Source: Kibdelosporangium sp040675465
GTDB lineage: Bacteria; Actinomycetota; Actinomycetes; Mycobacteriales; Pseudonocardiaceae
Assembly (NCBI RefSeq): GCF_040675465.1
Contig: NZ_JBFAPA010000001.1
Span: 620,001-684,000, forward strand
Direction of reading: 5' to 3'
DNA length: 64,000 nucleotides
Made by a program: the position numbers and the translations under genes. Below are positions 27,018 to 35,633 of the stretch, piece by piece (the stretch's first letter is position 1; every line of letters begins with the position of its first letter). Under the pieces are notes generated by a model. The model did not search any database and was not told the DNA's origin. It saw only the letters and a program-made list of their open reading frames with translations.

Positions 27018-27281
27018 GCGCGCCGAGTGCTGGTCGACGGGTCAACAGCACTCACGTTGACTTGCAGCGGTCGCCGCGACGCGTCTGAAGCAGCTCGCTG
27101 CATCGGACGCGCGGATCGCGGGTAGGCCATCGCGCACTCCCTTGGATTTCACCGACCGGATGTTGTCCGGGTCTCACACTGTGGTCGCCGAATCTAGTCG
27201 GTCAAGTGTCAGTCCTGAGCGGGTGGAGGTCACAATCGGGCCACATGGTTTCCCAAAAGCCACGCAACCACATGCGGATAG

Positions 27282-27770
27282 TTACTCAGGGTGAGAAAAA
27301 TGGGTCGCGCGTGCCTTCGGGTCGTCGACCGCGAACCAGCCCGCCTCGAACCGCTGCCACCTGCGCAGGTGTGTGCGCGAGATCTCACCGTCGCGCCGGA
27401 CGGACCGCTCCAGCCGGGCGTCCAGGCCGGGAAATTCCACCCAAACGAGTGCAGAGAGCCGATCCTGGACGGCCCGGCGACCGGCGGAAACGCCTTCCAA
27501 GATCAACACCTCGGGAACGTCGACGGTGATCCACTCGCCGAGCCGCGGCCGTCCACCCGGCCACTCCATCCGCTGATAGCGACCTTGCTCTGCGTGACCG
27601 AATGGTCGCAAAACGCCCTCTTCCAGGCGCGGCCACCACGCCACCGGGTCGTCCCAGGTGGCGAATTCATCCGTTGAAATGATCTTTACGAGATCGAAAT
27701 GCGCTGCCAGCGCATGAGCGAAGGTGGACTTGCCGGCGCCCGAAGGACCGTCCACAGCGACCAAACGCAC
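27282..27770 (-). CDS. Uridine kinase-like P-loop NTPase
   Basis: The 162-aa protein starts at the P-loop (MRLVAVDGPSGAGKSTFAHAL) and continues with a lid-like region and the LILEGVSAGRRAVQDRLSALVWVEFP stretch that carries the Walker B-like strand. The family phosphorylates nucleosides or related small molecules; the substrate is unknown. The GTG at 27770 leaves only one residue before the first strand, so an upstream start is possible, but recR ends only 38 bases away. It may share a transcript with recR. Confidence 0.8.
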   Translation of the reverse strand: MRLVAVDGPSGAGKSTFAHALAAHFDLVKIISTDEFATWDDPVAWWPRLEEGVLRPFGHAEQGRYQRMEWPGGRPRLGEWITVDVPEVLILEGVSAGRRAVQDRLSALVWVEFPGLDARLERSVRRDGEISRTHLRRWQRFEAGWFAVDDPKARATHFSHPE

Positions 27771-27808
27771 GCCACCCAGCCTCGGTGGCGTGCGCTTGAT
27801 GTCCGCAG

Positions 27809-28405
27809 CTATACGGCGCGGCGACCCGATAGCGCCCTCGTGAGCGTCAGCTCGTCGGCGAACTCCAGGTCGCCGCCCATCGGCAGGCCGGACGCCAGCC
27901 GGGTCACGGTCAGGCCGGGGAAGTCGCGCAGCAACCGGATCAGGTAGGTGGCGGTGGCCTCGCCCTCGGTGTTCGGGTCGGTCGCGAGGATCACCTCGGT
28001 GACGTCCTGCGAGCCGATCCGGCCGAGCAGCTCGCGGATGCGCAGCTGGTCCGGGCCGATGCCGGACAACGGGTCCAGCGCACCGCCGAGCACGTGGTAG
28101 CGGCCCTTGAACTCACGGGTCCGCTCGATCGCCAGCACGTCCTTGGGCTCCTCGACCACGCACACCTTCTGCGGGTCGCGCCGGGCATCCCGGCAGATCC
28201 GGCAGGTCGCCTGCTCGGAGACGTTGCCGCAGATGTCGCAGAACACCACGCCGTCCTTGACCTTCTGCAACGCGTCCTGCAGCCGGCCGATGTCCGCCGG
28301 TTCGGCCGCCAGCAGGTGGAAGGCGATCCGCTGGGCGCTCTTCGGCCCGACCCCGGGCAGCCTGCCGAGCTCGTCGATCAGGTCCTGAACTGGCCCTTCG
28401 TACAT
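27809..28405 (-). CDS. recR: Recombination mediator protein RecR
   Basis: The 198-aa protein has the helix-hairpin-helix near the N-terminus (LGRLPGVGPKSAQRIAFHLL). The C4 zinc finger is CDICGNVSEQATCRIC, and a Toprim domain (VCVVEEPKDVLAIERT, LATDPNTEGEATATYL) precedes the C-terminal tail. With RecF and RecO it loads RecA on gapped DNA. Length and motifs are complete. It directly follows the YbaB/EbfC gene (one base between), the conserved ybaB-recR pair. Confidence 0.97.
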   Translation of the reverse strand: MYEGPVQDLIDELGRLPGVGPKSAQRIAFHLLAAEPADIGRLQDALQKVKDGVVFCDICGNVSEQATCRICRDARRDPQKVCVVEEPKDVLAIERTREFKGRYHVLGGALDPLSGIGPDQLRIRELLGRIGSQDVTEVILATDPNTEGEATATYLIRLLRDFPGLTVTRLASGLPMGGDLEFADELTLTRALSGRRAV

Positions 28406-28744
28406 CTAGAAACCCGGCAGCCCGAGTGCGCCACCGAGACCGCCGGTCAGGCCGCCCATCTTCTCCTCGGCCAGCTTCTGGGCGTTGCGGTTGGCGTCCC
28501 GCACCGCGGCGATCACCAGGCTCTCCAGCGTCTCCGCGTCGTCCGGGTCGATCACCTTCGGGTCGATGGCCAGTGCGGTCAGCTCACCGGCGCCGGACAC
28601 CGTCGCGGTCACCAGGCCGCCGCCCGCCGTGCCGGTCACCTCGGCGTCCTCCAGCTCCTCCTGGGCCGACGCGAGCTTCTCCTGCATGGCCTGGGCCTGC
28701 GCCAGGATCTCCTGGATGTTGGGGGGCATTCCTCCGGGTTGCAC
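28406..28744 (-). CDS. YbaB/EbfC family nucleoid-associated protein
   Basis: The 112-aa protein begins MQPGGMPPNIQEILAQAQAMQEKL, with a long helix (residues 8-35), the central sheet (GTAGGGLVTATVSGAGELTALAI) and a C-terminal helix then Gly-rich tail. These dimers bind DNA without strong sequence preference. ybaB and recR are commonly co-transcribed, as here. An upstream amidase gene is divergent, 55 bases away, so a shared promoter region is likely. Confidence 0.93.
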   Translation of the reverse strand: MQPGGMPPNIQEILAQAQAMQEKLASAQEELEDAEVTGTAGGGLVTATVSGAGELTALAIDPKVIDPDDAETLESLVIAAVRDANRNAQKLAEEKMGGLTGGLGGALGLPGF

Positions 28745-28799
28745 CGCGGCTCCTCGATCTCACGTCGGTGATGCTGGTGTCAAGACTAGTCTCTTTGGC

Positions 28800-29675
28800 G
28801 TGACGACCTTGCCGCGCCGCGCACTCGCGGCCGTCGCCGTGCTCGCTTCCCTCGCCGCGTGCGGAAACCCGCAGGCCAGCACGACGTCGCCGAGCACCAC
28901 GACCACTTCGTCCTCGTCCGCCGCGAACGTGGCCGAGCCGAGCCTGGTGCAGACGTTGGGGCAGACCCCGCCTTCCGCACCACCGCCACCGTCGTCATCG
29001 GTCGCCGCTCCACCACCTGCGTCCGCCGCCGGGAAGGTCGTGGTGATCGACCCCGGGCACAACGGTGGCAACGCGTCACATCCGGCCGAGATCAACAAGC
29101 AGGTGCCCGCGGGCCGCGGCCAGACCAAGCCGTGCAACACCACCGGGACCGCGACCAACGCCGGGTACACCGAGCACGAGTTCACTTGGGACGTGTCGGT
29201 GCGCGTGCGAGATGCGTTGGTGGCCAAGGGAGTCAAGGTCGTGATGACCCGGTCGAACGACACCGGCGTCGGGCCGTGCGTGAACGAGCGGGCGGATGTG
29301 GGCAACAAGGCGAACGCGGCCGCGGTGGTGTCCATTCACGCCGACGGGTCCACTTCGCCTGGGGCACATGGGTTCCACGTCGCCTACTCGTCGCCGCCGC
29401 TGAACGCCGCGCAGGGTGAGCCGTCGGCGAAACTGGCGAAGGTACTGCGGGATGGCTTGCAGGCAGCGGGTTTCGCGACTTCGACGTACATCGGCTCGCA
29501 GGGTTTGTCGCCCCGCAACGACCTCGGCGGACTGAACCTGTCCACGCGACCCGCGGTGCTTGTGGAGTGCGGGAACATGCGGAACGCGGCCGAGGCGGCG
29601 GTTCTGTCGAGCGCTGCGGGCCGCCAGAAGTACGCGGACGCCATCACCCAGGCGATCCTGAGCTACTTGGGGTGA
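28800..29675 (+). CDS. N-acetylmuramoyl-L-alanine amidase, lipoprotein
   Basis: The 291-aa protein has a lipoprotein signal (VTTLPRRALAAVAVLASLAAC, Cys at residue 21), a Ser/Thr/Pro-rich linker (about 25-75) and an Amidase_3 domain. Zinc ligands are visible as His in VIDPGHNGG, Glu in GYTEHEFTWDV and His in VSIHADG, with catalytic Glu in LVECGNM. It cleaves the amide bond between muramic acid and the peptide stem at the cell surface. GTG at 28800 begins the signal peptide. The gene order recR-ybaB-amidase matches mycobacteria (Rv3715c-Rv3717). Confidence 0.92.
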   Translation: MTTLPRRALAAVAVLASLAACGNPQASTTSPSTTTTSSSSAANVAEPSLVQTLGQTPPSAPPPPSSSVAAPPPASAAGKVVVIDPGHNGGNASHPAEINKQVPAGRGQTKPCNTTGTATNAGYTEHEFTWDVSVRVRDALVAKGVKVVMTRSNDTGVGPCVNERADVGNKANAAAVVSIHADGSTSPGAHGFHVAYSSPPLNAAQGEPSAKLAKVLRDGLQAAGFATSTYIGSQGLSPRNDLGGLNLSTRPAVLVECGNMRNAAEAAVLSSAAGRQKYADAITQAILSYLG

Positions 29676-29676
29676 C

Positions 29677-29742
29677 TCACCCCGGAGGAACGGGGGACAC
29701 ACCCCGGAGGAAAAGGGGACACGCGGGGGAGGAAAGGGGGAC
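29677..29742. repeat. Three tandem 22-bp repeats between convergent genes
   Basis: Units at 29677-29698, 29699-29720 and 29721-29742 share the pattern ACaCCCCGGAGGAAaaGGGGAC with small changes, and a partial fourth begins at 29743. The repeat starts one base after the amidase stop. It may act as a terminator or be a neutral expansion. Confidence 0.8.
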
Positions 29743-29751
29743 ACGCCGGGG

Positions 29752-30303
29752 TCAGGCGCGGCGGGCGATGGCGACCACGTAGCGGCATGGTTTGTCGCTG
29801 GAGTTGACGAACTTCGTCGGCGCCGGTGGTCCGAGGTGGAGGCAGTCGCCGGGGTCCAGCTCGTGGACCAGGTCGCCCTCGTGGAAGGTGAGGTGGCCTT
29901 CCAGCAACCAGATCTGTTGGTGTTTGAACGCGTACGCGTCCGCCGGGTAGGCGACCTCGGTCTTCGGCGGGAACTCCACTTCGACCAGTTCGAGCGGGCC
30001 GCCGCTGGACGGTGAGATCGCACGGCGCCGGTATCCGGTCTCCGGATCCGTCCACAGTGGCTGGTCGGCCGCCTTGACGAACCTTCTGCCCTCGGCCTTG
30101 GCGACCAGTTCGGACAGGCTCATGCCGAGCGCCGCCGACAGGCGTCCGAGCAGCACGGCGGTCGGCTGGGCCTCGCCGCGTTCGATCTTGCCGATCATCG
30201 CCCGGGACACACCCGAGCGTTCGGCCAGCTGGCTCGCCGAGAGGTCACGGTCCTGCCGCGCGGTCCGGACCGTCTCGGCGAGTGATGCGGTCAACTCGTC
30301 CAC
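29752..30303 (-). CDS. XRE family regulator with cupin domain
   Basis: The 183-aa protein has an HTH_3 domain (LAETVRTARQDRDLSASQLAERSGVSRAMIGKIERGEAQPT) and a C-terminal cupin (about 105-180; LVEVEFPPKTEVAYP, HQQIWLLEGHLTFHEGDLVHELDPGDCLHLG) that would sense a small ligand. GTG at 30303 was chosen because longer frames extend antisense into the acetyltransferase gene. It is divergent from that gene with only 21 bases between the start codons, so the regulator very probably controls both. Confidence 0.88.
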   Translation of the reverse strand: MDELTASLAETVRTARQDRDLSASQLAERSGVSRAMIGKIERGEAQPTAVLLGRLSAALGMSLSELVAKAEGRRFVKAADQPLWTDPETGYRRRAISPSSGGPLELVEVEFPPKTEVAYPADAYAFKHQQIWLLEGHLTFHEGDLVHELDPGDCLHLGPPAPTKFVNSSDKPCRYVVAIARRA

Positions 30304-30324
30304 CCTGTCACTATAGCGCCGGAT

Positions 30325-30861
30325 ATGGCTACTATCATCGACATGAAGGTTCGGGATGCATCCGTCGACGACGCTTCGGCCTGCGCGGCGATCTACGCGC
30401 CCTATGTCACCGGCACCTCGATCACGTTCGAGGTCGACCCGCCTTCGGACGCGGAGATGGCGTCCCGGATCGCGGCCGCGGTGGACACGCACGCCTGGCT
30501 CGTCGCCGAGGACGCGGGCGAGGTGATCGGGTACGCCTACGGCGGTCCGTTCAAGGCACGCGCGGCCTACCGGTGGTCGTGCGAGGTCAGCGTGTACATG
30601 TCGCTGAACCACCACCGGACCGGCGGCGGGCGCGCGCTGTACACGGAGTTGTTCTCGCGCTTGGCTTCGCGCGGGTTCCGGACGGTGTGCGCGGGCATGA
30701 CGCTGCCCAACGACGCCAGCGTCGCGCTGCACCGGGCGCTCGGGTTCGAACCCGTTGGCACGTACCGGAACATCGGCTGGAAGCACAACGCGTGGCACGA
30801 CGTGGCCTGGGCTCAGCGGGAGATCGCGCCGGTCGGCGACCCGCCCGCCGAGCCCCGCTGA
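30325..30861 (+). CDS. GNAT acetyltransferase, phosphinothricin-type
   Basis: The 178-aa N-acetyltransferase resembles the Pat/Bar and MddA group: VRDASVDDASACAAIYAPYVTGTSITFEVDPPS, the acetyl-CoA loop HHRTGGGRALYTELFSRLASRG, and GMTLPNDASVALHRALGFEPVGTYRNIGWKHNAWHDVAWAQ. These enzymes acetylate phosphinothricin, methionine sulfoximine or sulfone. A second ATG at 30343 gives MKVRDAS, which fits family starts better; neither start has a clear ribosome site and the mRNA may be leaderless. It is divergent from the XRE-cupin gene, a usual arrangement for a ligand-induced resistance gene. Confidence 0.88.
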   Translation: MATIIDMKVRDASVDDASACAAIYAPYVTGTSITFEVDPPSDAEMASRIAAAVDTHAWLVAEDAGEVIGYAYGGPFKARAAYRWSCEVSVYMSLNHHRTGGGRALYTELFSRLASRGFRTVCAGMTLPNDASVALHRALGFEPVGTYRNIGWKHNAWHDVAWAQREIAPVGDPPAEPR

Positions 30862-30863
30862 GG

Positions 30864-31220
30864 TCAGGCCGGCTTGTACACGCCGAACTCGTTGCCGGCC
30901 GGGTCCTGCACGTGCGCGAAGACCAGGCCGCTCGGCGTGGTCGTGGCGGGCACGAGTACCTTGCCGCCCAACCGTTCCGCCTGTTCCAGCGAAGCCGGCA
31001 CGTCGTCCACGATGACCATGAAGATCGCGTGGTTGGGGAACTTGCCGCCGGTGTTGGCGAGGCCGCCGAAGGGCGCGCCCGTCGTGCTCACCAGCGCGTA
31101 GGCGTCGCCGCTGTCCGGGTCGCCGGCGAACTTCCAGTCGAACAGCTCACCGTAGAACTTCTTCGCGGTCGCCGGGTCGTCCGTGCCGACCTGCATCCAG
31201 CCGACGGTTCCGTGGCTCAT
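30864..31220 (-). CDS. VOC family (glyoxalase-like) protein
   Basis: The 118-aa product has the vicinal-oxygen-chelate fold: GTVGWMQVGTDDPATAKKFYGELFDWKF, FGGLANT, NHAIFMVIVDDVPASLEQAERLGGKVL and FAHVQDPAGNEFGVYKP. Metal ligands of the family are partly present, but the reaction cannot be assigned. MSHGTVGW at 31220 is chosen as the start because homology begins there. The WYL-type regulator lies 70 bases upstream on the same strand, and such pairs often mark a regulator with its target. Confidence 0.85.
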   Translation of the reverse strand: MSHGTVGWMQVGTDDPATAKKFYGELFDWKFAGDPDSGDAYALVSTTGAPFGGLANTGGKFPNHAIFMVIVDDVPASLEQAERLGGKVLVPATTTPSGLVFAHVQDPAGNEFGVYKPA

Positions 31221-31290
31221 CTGATGTCTCCGTTTCCTTGGCAGTACACCAGGATCGGGCCCGTTCGCGACACCCCTGTGTCGGTGTTTC

Positions 31291-31989
31291 TCAGCCGAGT
31301 GTGGTGACGTGGGTGACACACCCCGGGAGGTCCCCGGCGATGTAGTCCCTCCGTGCCGCGACACAGCCGGTGGCCTGCACGGTGACGATCCGGTCCAGCC
31401 GGAACGCCCGCAGCGCCGACCGTAACCGGCACCAGCCGACCAGGTACCAGCCGTTCATCCCGGCCAGGAACATCTCCGGCTCGACCTCGCGGGCGGTCGG
31501 CACACCGGACTTGTCGATGTAGTCCAGCCGCAGAACCTGTTTGCCGGCAACGGCTTCCTCGATGATGGCGGGGATGCTCGCGGGCGGTTCGGCGTCCTTG
31601 ACCGCCATGAACCGCACGCGCTCGGCGAGCTCCCGCGCTGCCGTGGCGTCGTGCGGGGCCATCGCGGCCACCATCTTCTGCAGCGCGGTACGGGCCTCGC
31701 GGGCGAACGGCGAGCCGCTCGCGTGCTGCAAGGCGACCGACACCGCGACCGCTTCAGCGGCCGTGAAGTTCAACGGCGGCAACGTCATCGCACGGTCCAG
31801 CGCGTACCCGCCCTTGCGGCCCGCGTCGGCGTAGACCGGGACACCGGCCTGCTGGAGCGCGCTGATGTCACGTTCGATCGTGCGCACGCTCACCTCGTAG
31901 CGGTCCGCGAGGGAGCGGGCCGTGCGTCGGCGCGGCGCGACCGCGCGGAGATCCTCGACGATCGCGTACAGCCGGTCGGTCCGGTTCAT
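31291..31989 (-). CDS. YafY-like transcriptional regulator with WYL domain
   Basis: The 232-aa protein has an N-terminal winged HTH of the DeoR type (RTDRLYAIVEDLRAVAPRRRTARSLADRYEVSVRTIERDISAL). The linker AGRKGGYALD comes next, then a WYL domain in the C-terminal half with GWYLVGWCRLRSALRAFRLDRI. WYL domains bind nucleic acid or small ligands and control metabolic or DNA-damage genes. It precedes the VOC gene and follows dnaX, with 32 bases to the dnaX stop. Confidence 0.9.
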   Translation of the reverse strand: MNRTDRLYAIVEDLRAVAPRRRTARSLADRYEVSVRTIERDISALQQAGVPVYADAGRKGGYALDRAMTLPPLNFTAAEAVAVSVALQHASGSPFAREARTALQKMVAAMAPHDATAARELAERVRFMAVKDAEPPASIPAIIEEAVAGKQVLRLDYIDKSGVPTAREVEPEMFLAGMNGWYLVGWCRLRSALRAFRLDRIVTVQATGCVAARRDYIAGDLPGCVTHVTTLG

Positions 31990-32021
31990 GCCGCGGACGC
32001 TAGACCCCGGGTACGACAGTT

Positions 32022-33968
32022 TCAGATCTTGCGGGCGCCGAGCTCCTGGGTGAGCAGCTCGATCGCGATCTCCTCGGGGTCGCGGGCCTGGACCCGTTCG
32101 CCGTCGCCCGGGGCCTGGGAGGCCTCGGCGAGCATCTCCTCCTCCGCTTCCTCCTCGGTCTGCGGTGGTGGCGGAGGGGGCGGGAGAGGGTCGTCGGGCT
32201 CCGGGGGTTCCGGGGGCGGCGGGATGTCGTCGTGGTCCGTCGCGGGCCTCGGTGCCTCCCGGCGCGGCGGCTCGACCTGGCGCGCCGGTTGCGGGCGCTG
32301 CGGTGGCGGCGGCGCAGCCTTGGGCGGCGCGGCGGCCGCGGCCACGGGGGCACCCGCGTGCACCGCCTTGACCCGCCAGTTGCCGCCGATGACGGTGTTG
32401 AACGCCTGCGTGAGCAGGTCGACGTTGCGGGCCTCGGCCAGACGGCGGGCCAGCGGGGCGGCGGCATGGCCGACCACCACCGTGTCACCGTCGATCTCCT
32501 GGATGGTCGCGTTCGTCAGCATGGCCTCGGTGCTGCGGCCACCAGGCTGACGCCGGACCTCCGCAAGCAGCTCGGGCCAGAGTCGCCGGACTGCAGCCGC
32601 GTCCATTCCACCTGCGGCGGCCACGGGCGCGGGCTCGTGGTGCACGGGCTGCGGCGGCGGTGCTTGGACCGCGACGGGTTCGGGAGCCGGGGCAGGCGGT
32701 GGCGCCTGCCGCTGGACCGGGGCGGGCTCCGGGGCCGGCTGGGGCGCCGGGCGGTGTGCCGCAGCTTGCGCTGGGGTCGCCGGCACGTCCGGGACCATGG
32801 TGGCCCGCTTCTCCAGGCGCTCAAGCCGTTGCAGCACAGCGGAATCCACCGCCGCGTCGGTCGGCACCGCGGCGGGCAGCAACATCCGGGCGCAGAGCAG
32901 TTCCAGCACCAGCCGGGGCGACGTGGCCCCGCGCATCTCGATCAGTCCGTTGTGGACGATCTCGCAGAACCGGGTCAGTGTTGCCGGGCCGAGCTGCTCG
33001 GCCTGCGCGGACATCTTGGTCAGCTCGTCGTCGGGCACGTTCACCAGGCCGCGCGCGCCCGAGTCGGGGACCGCGCGCAACATGACCAGGTCCCGCAGGC
33101 GGTCCAGCAGGTCCGAGGCGAACCGGCGCGGGTCGTGGCCCGCGTCGACCAGGCGCTCGACCGTGCCGTACACCGCCGAGGCGTCGTACGCGGCGAGCCC
33201 GTCGACCATGTCGTCGATCAGGGCGACGTCGGTGACCCCGAGCAGCGACACAGCACGTTCGTACGTCACCCCATTGGGTCCAGCGCCGGACAGGAGCTGG
33301 TCCATCACCGACTGGGTGTCGCGCGCCGAGCCGCCACCGGCCCGGATCACCAGCGGGAACACCGCGGGCTCGACCTGCACGCCTTCCGCGGCACAGTTGC
33401 GTTCCAGCAGCTCACGCATGATGCCCGGCGGGATCAGCCGGAACGGGTAGTGGTGCGTGCGGGAGCGGATGGTCGTCAGGACCTTGTCCGGCTCGGTGGT
33501 GGCGAAGATGAAGATCAGGTGCTCAGGCGGCTCTTCGACGATCTTCAGCAGGGCGTTGAAGCCCTGCGTGGTGACCATGTGCGCCTCGTCGATGATGAAG
33601 ATGCGGTAGCGCGACACGGCCGGCGCGAAGAACGCCCGGTCCCGCAGCTCACGCGTGTCGTCCACACCACCGTGGCTGGCCGCGTCCAGCTCCACCACGT
33701 CGACACTGCCCGGGCCGTTGGGCGCCAGCGAGATGCACGACTCGCACTTGCCGCACGGATCCGGCGTCGGCCCCTCGGCGCAGTTCAGCGACCGCGCCAT
33801 GATCCGGGCGCTGGACGTCTTCCCGCAGCCTCTCGGGCCGGAGAACAGGTACGCGTGGTTCACACGTCCCGCGGCGAGCGCGACCCGCAGGGGTTCGGTG
33901 ACGTGGTCCTGCCCGACCACCTCAGCGAAGGTCGCCGGACGGTACTTGCGGTAAAGGGCGAGCGCCAC
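32022..33968 (-). CDS. dnaX: DNA polymerase III subunit gamma/tau
   Basis: The 648-aa clamp-loader ATPase starts MALALYRKYRPATFAEVVGQDHV. It shows Walker A GPRGCGKTSSARI, the zinc module CAEGPTPDPCGKCESC, Walker B IIDEAHM and sensor 1 FATTEPDKVLTTIRSRTHHYPF (the SRT variant of SRC). The C-terminal tau region is long, Pro/Gln-rich (about 400-480) and Glu-rich near the end (EEEAEEEML). It loads the sliding clamp and couples polymerases at the fork. Start is GTG. The SRP RNA gene lies upstream in the same direction, as in many actinobacteria. Confidence 0.96.
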   Translation of the reverse strand: MALALYRKYRPATFAEVVGQDHVTEPLRVALAAGRVNHAYLFSGPRGCGKTSSARIMARSLNCAEGPTPDPCGKCESCISLAPNGPGSVDVVELDAASHGGVDDTRELRDRAFFAPAVSRYRIFIIDEAHMVTTQGFNALLKIVEEPPEHLIFIFATTEPDKVLTTIRSRTHHYPFRLIPPGIMRELLERNCAAEGVQVEPAVFPLVIRAGGGSARDTQSVMDQLLSGAGPNGVTYERAVSLLGVTDVALIDDMVDGLAAYDASAVYGTVERLVDAGHDPRRFASDLLDRLRDLVMLRAVPDSGARGLVNVPDDELTKMSAQAEQLGPATLTRFCEIVHNGLIEMRGATSPRLVLELLCARMLLPAAVPTDAAVDSAVLQRLERLEKRATMVPDVPATPAQAAAHRPAPQPAPEPAPVQRQAPPPAPAPEPVAVQAPPPQPVHHEPAPVAAAGGMDAAAVRRLWPELLAEVRRQPGGRSTEAMLTNATIQEIDGDTVVVGHAAAPLARRLAEARNVDLLTQAFNTVIGGNWRVKAVHAGAPVAAAAAPPKAAPPPPQRPQPARQVEPPRREAPRPATDHDDIPPPPEPPEPDDPLPPPPPPPQTEEEAEEEMLAEASQAPGDGERVQARDPEEIAIELLTQELGARKI

Positions 33969-34217
33969 ACACCGACTCTACTGGGCCGGTACGACAGTCC
34001 CGGGGTGGGCTGTGCTGACTGTCCTCGCTTCGCTCGGACGGCTTGGCCGCCCGAAGCCGGTCGTTTCCGCCCCGCACCACGCGACCGGCATCGCGATCGG
34101 GCTGGTCAGCAGTCCGGCTGGGGCGACGCCGGGCGTGTTGCGAGCCGGAAAACGACCGGCGCGGCCAAGCAGGCTGCCGTTGCTCGGTCATTCATCCACA
34201 GGGTGTGGGCACAAAAA

Positions 34218-34306
34218 AGCGGGCCTCGCGCACCTGCCAGAGCCCGCTTATCCTTGCTGCCTTCCGGCCCTGGGGAGGTTCACGAGATGCACACCGCACG
34301 AGACCC
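34218..34306 (-). ncRNA. ffs: Signal recognition particle RNA, small bacterial type
   Basis: The minus strand holds the conserved core of 4.5S RNA, including the apical GGAAGGCAGCAAGG and the AACCTCCCCAGGGCC strand. An 11-bp terminal stem pairs GGGTCTCGTGC at the 5' end with GCGCGAGGCCC at the 3' end, and a T run follows at 34212-34217. The RNA binds Ffh to target membrane proteins. A TATACT -10 box sits at 34318-34313 with the expected spacing to a start at 34306. Ends are estimated from pairing. Confidence 0.93.
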
Positions 34307-34312
34307 ATGTTC

Positions 34313-34318
34313 AGTATA
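34313..34318 (-). promoter_or_regulatory. -10 element of the SRP RNA promoter
   Basis: TATACT on the minus strand lies 6 bases before the predicted 5' end of the SRP RNA. It overlaps the start region of the protease gene on the other strand. No good -35 hexamer is visible. Confidence 0.65.
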
Positions 34319-34321
34319 CCC

Positions 34322-35107
34322 ATGATGCGCTTGCTGCTCGCGGTGGTGGCCCTTCTTCTGATCAACATGCCCGTGGCCTCGGCAGACGTGCGGCCGATGA
34401 TCGTCGGCGGCTCGCGGGTGAGCATCGAGGACTACCGGTACACCGTCTTCTTCACCGACCCTGCGGGGTACCAGTTCTGCGGCGGCGCGCTGGTGTCGGC
34501 GACGAAGGTCGTGACGGCGGCGCACTGCATGGCCGGGCGCAGTACGCGCAACACCCGAGTGGTGTGGGACCGTGAGGATAAGTACAGCTCGGACGGCACC
34601 ATCTCGACCGTCAGCGACATCTGGGTCCACCCGAACTTCTCCAGCACGGTCCGCGGCGCGGACGTCTCCGTCGTGACCCTCGACACCAGCCTGCCCGGCC
34701 CGTACCTGCCGATCGCCTCGCCGCGCGACACCTCTCTCTATACGCCGAACACGATGTCGACGATCCTCGGCTGGGGCGCGACGAGCAGCGGCGGCAGCTC
34801 GTCGCGGTACCTGTTGAAGGCCACCGTGCCGATCACGACCGACGCGGCCTGCCGTACTGCCTACGGCACTGCATATATAGCTAGCGCGATGGTGTGCGCT
34901 GGGTATGCGAGTGGTGGCGTCGACACGTGTCAGGGCGACTCGGGTGGCCCGTTGATCGCCGGGGGCAAGCTGATCGGCGACACGTCGTGGGGCCGTGGCT
35001 GTGCGCTGGCGGGGTATCCGGGGGTGTACGGACGGATCGCCAGCTACTACGACGTGATCATGCCGGAGGTTGCTCAGGGAACACCGGGGTCCCCCACTCG
35101 CCCGTGA
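34322..35107 (+). CDS. Secreted trypsin-like serine protease
   Basis: The 261-aa chymotrypsin-fold protease has a signal peptide (MMRLLLAVVALLLINMPVASA), a short propeptide ending before IVGG, and the full triad: His in VTAAHC, Asp in ADVSVVTLD and Ser in CQGDSGGP. The Asp preceding that motif (GVDTCQGD) fits trypsin-like specificity for Lys or Arg. Several ATGs (34307, 34322, 34325) are in frame and none has a ribosome site, so the start is uncertain. Its 3' end overlaps the convergent nitroreductase gene by 50 bases, and its start region overlaps the SRP RNA promoter. Confidence 0.9.
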   Translation: MMRLLLAVVALLLINMPVASADVRPMIVGGSRVSIEDYRYTVFFTDPAGYQFCGGALVSATKVVTAAHCMAGRSTRNTRVVWDREDKYSSDGTISTVSDIWVHPNFSSTVRGADVSVVTLDTSLPGPYLPIASPRDTSLYTPNTMSTILGWGATSSGGSSSRYLLKATVPITTDAACRTAYGTAYIASAMVCAGYASGGVDTCQGDSGGPLIAGGKLIGDTSWGRGCALAGYPGVYGRIASYYDVIMPEVAQGTPGSPTRP

Positions 35108-35633
35108 AAGCGATGTCCGACAACGGAAGCCGCTTGCGTGGGGCCAGTTCGCGGTCCCTGAGGTCGTCGGGGATGGTGTTGCGGTCGCCGAGTTTGCCCA
35201 CGGCGATCGCCACGATCGGCTTGGCCTCCAACGGCAGTTCGAACAGGATCCGCGCGGCCTCGGCGTTGAACCCGCCCATCTGGTGGGCCACCAGACCCTC
35301 GTCGACCGCTTGCAGCACAAGGTTTTCGGTGGCGAGCGCCAGGCCGTACTCGTACAACGGCAACTCGCCCTTGGCGTTGACCGTGATGGCGACGCCGAGC
35401 ATGAGCACCGCGGCGGTGTGCGCCCAGTTCTGGTTGCGGCGGCTGAGGGTCTCGAAGATCCGCTCATAGGTCGAGTCGCCTTTGCGGCCAACGAGATAAC
35501 GCGCCGGCTGGGTGTTGCCATAGCTCGGTGCCCAGCGGGCGGCGTCCAGCATCGCGCGCAGCGACTCGTCCGGAACCTCGGCGTCGGCGTCGAGCCAGCG
35601 GGGGCTCCAACGCTGTTCGAACAACGGGTGCAT
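35058..35633 (-). CDS. Nitroreductase family protein
   Basis: The 191-aa FMN-dependent oxidoreductase starts MHPLFEQRWSPRWLDADAEV. It shows the family motifs LLRAMLDAARWAPSYGNTQPARYLVG, a central GLALATENLVLQAVDEGLVAHQMGGF and the basic DRELAPRKRLPL near the C-terminus. It would use NAD(P)H to reduce nitro or quinone compounds, but its natural substrate is unknown. The ATG overlaps the stop of the upstream membrane gene (TGATG), so the pair is translationally coupled. An upstream GTG at 35651 would overlap that gene further. Confidence 0.88.
   Translation of the reverse strand: MHPLFEQRWSPRWLDADAEVPDESLRAMLDAARWAPSYGNTQPARYLVGRKGDSTYERIFETLSRRNQNWAHTAAVLMLGVAITVNAKGELPLYEYGLALATENLVLQAVDEGLVAHQMGGFNAEAARILFELPLEAKPIVAIAVGKLGDRNTIPDDLRDRELAPRKRLPLSDIAFTGEWGTPVFPEQPPA

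Noticed and set aside
29677..29742. CRISPR array
   Set aside because: The 22-bp units are directly adjacent without spacers and there are no cas genes. No CRISPR-like array was found in the window.
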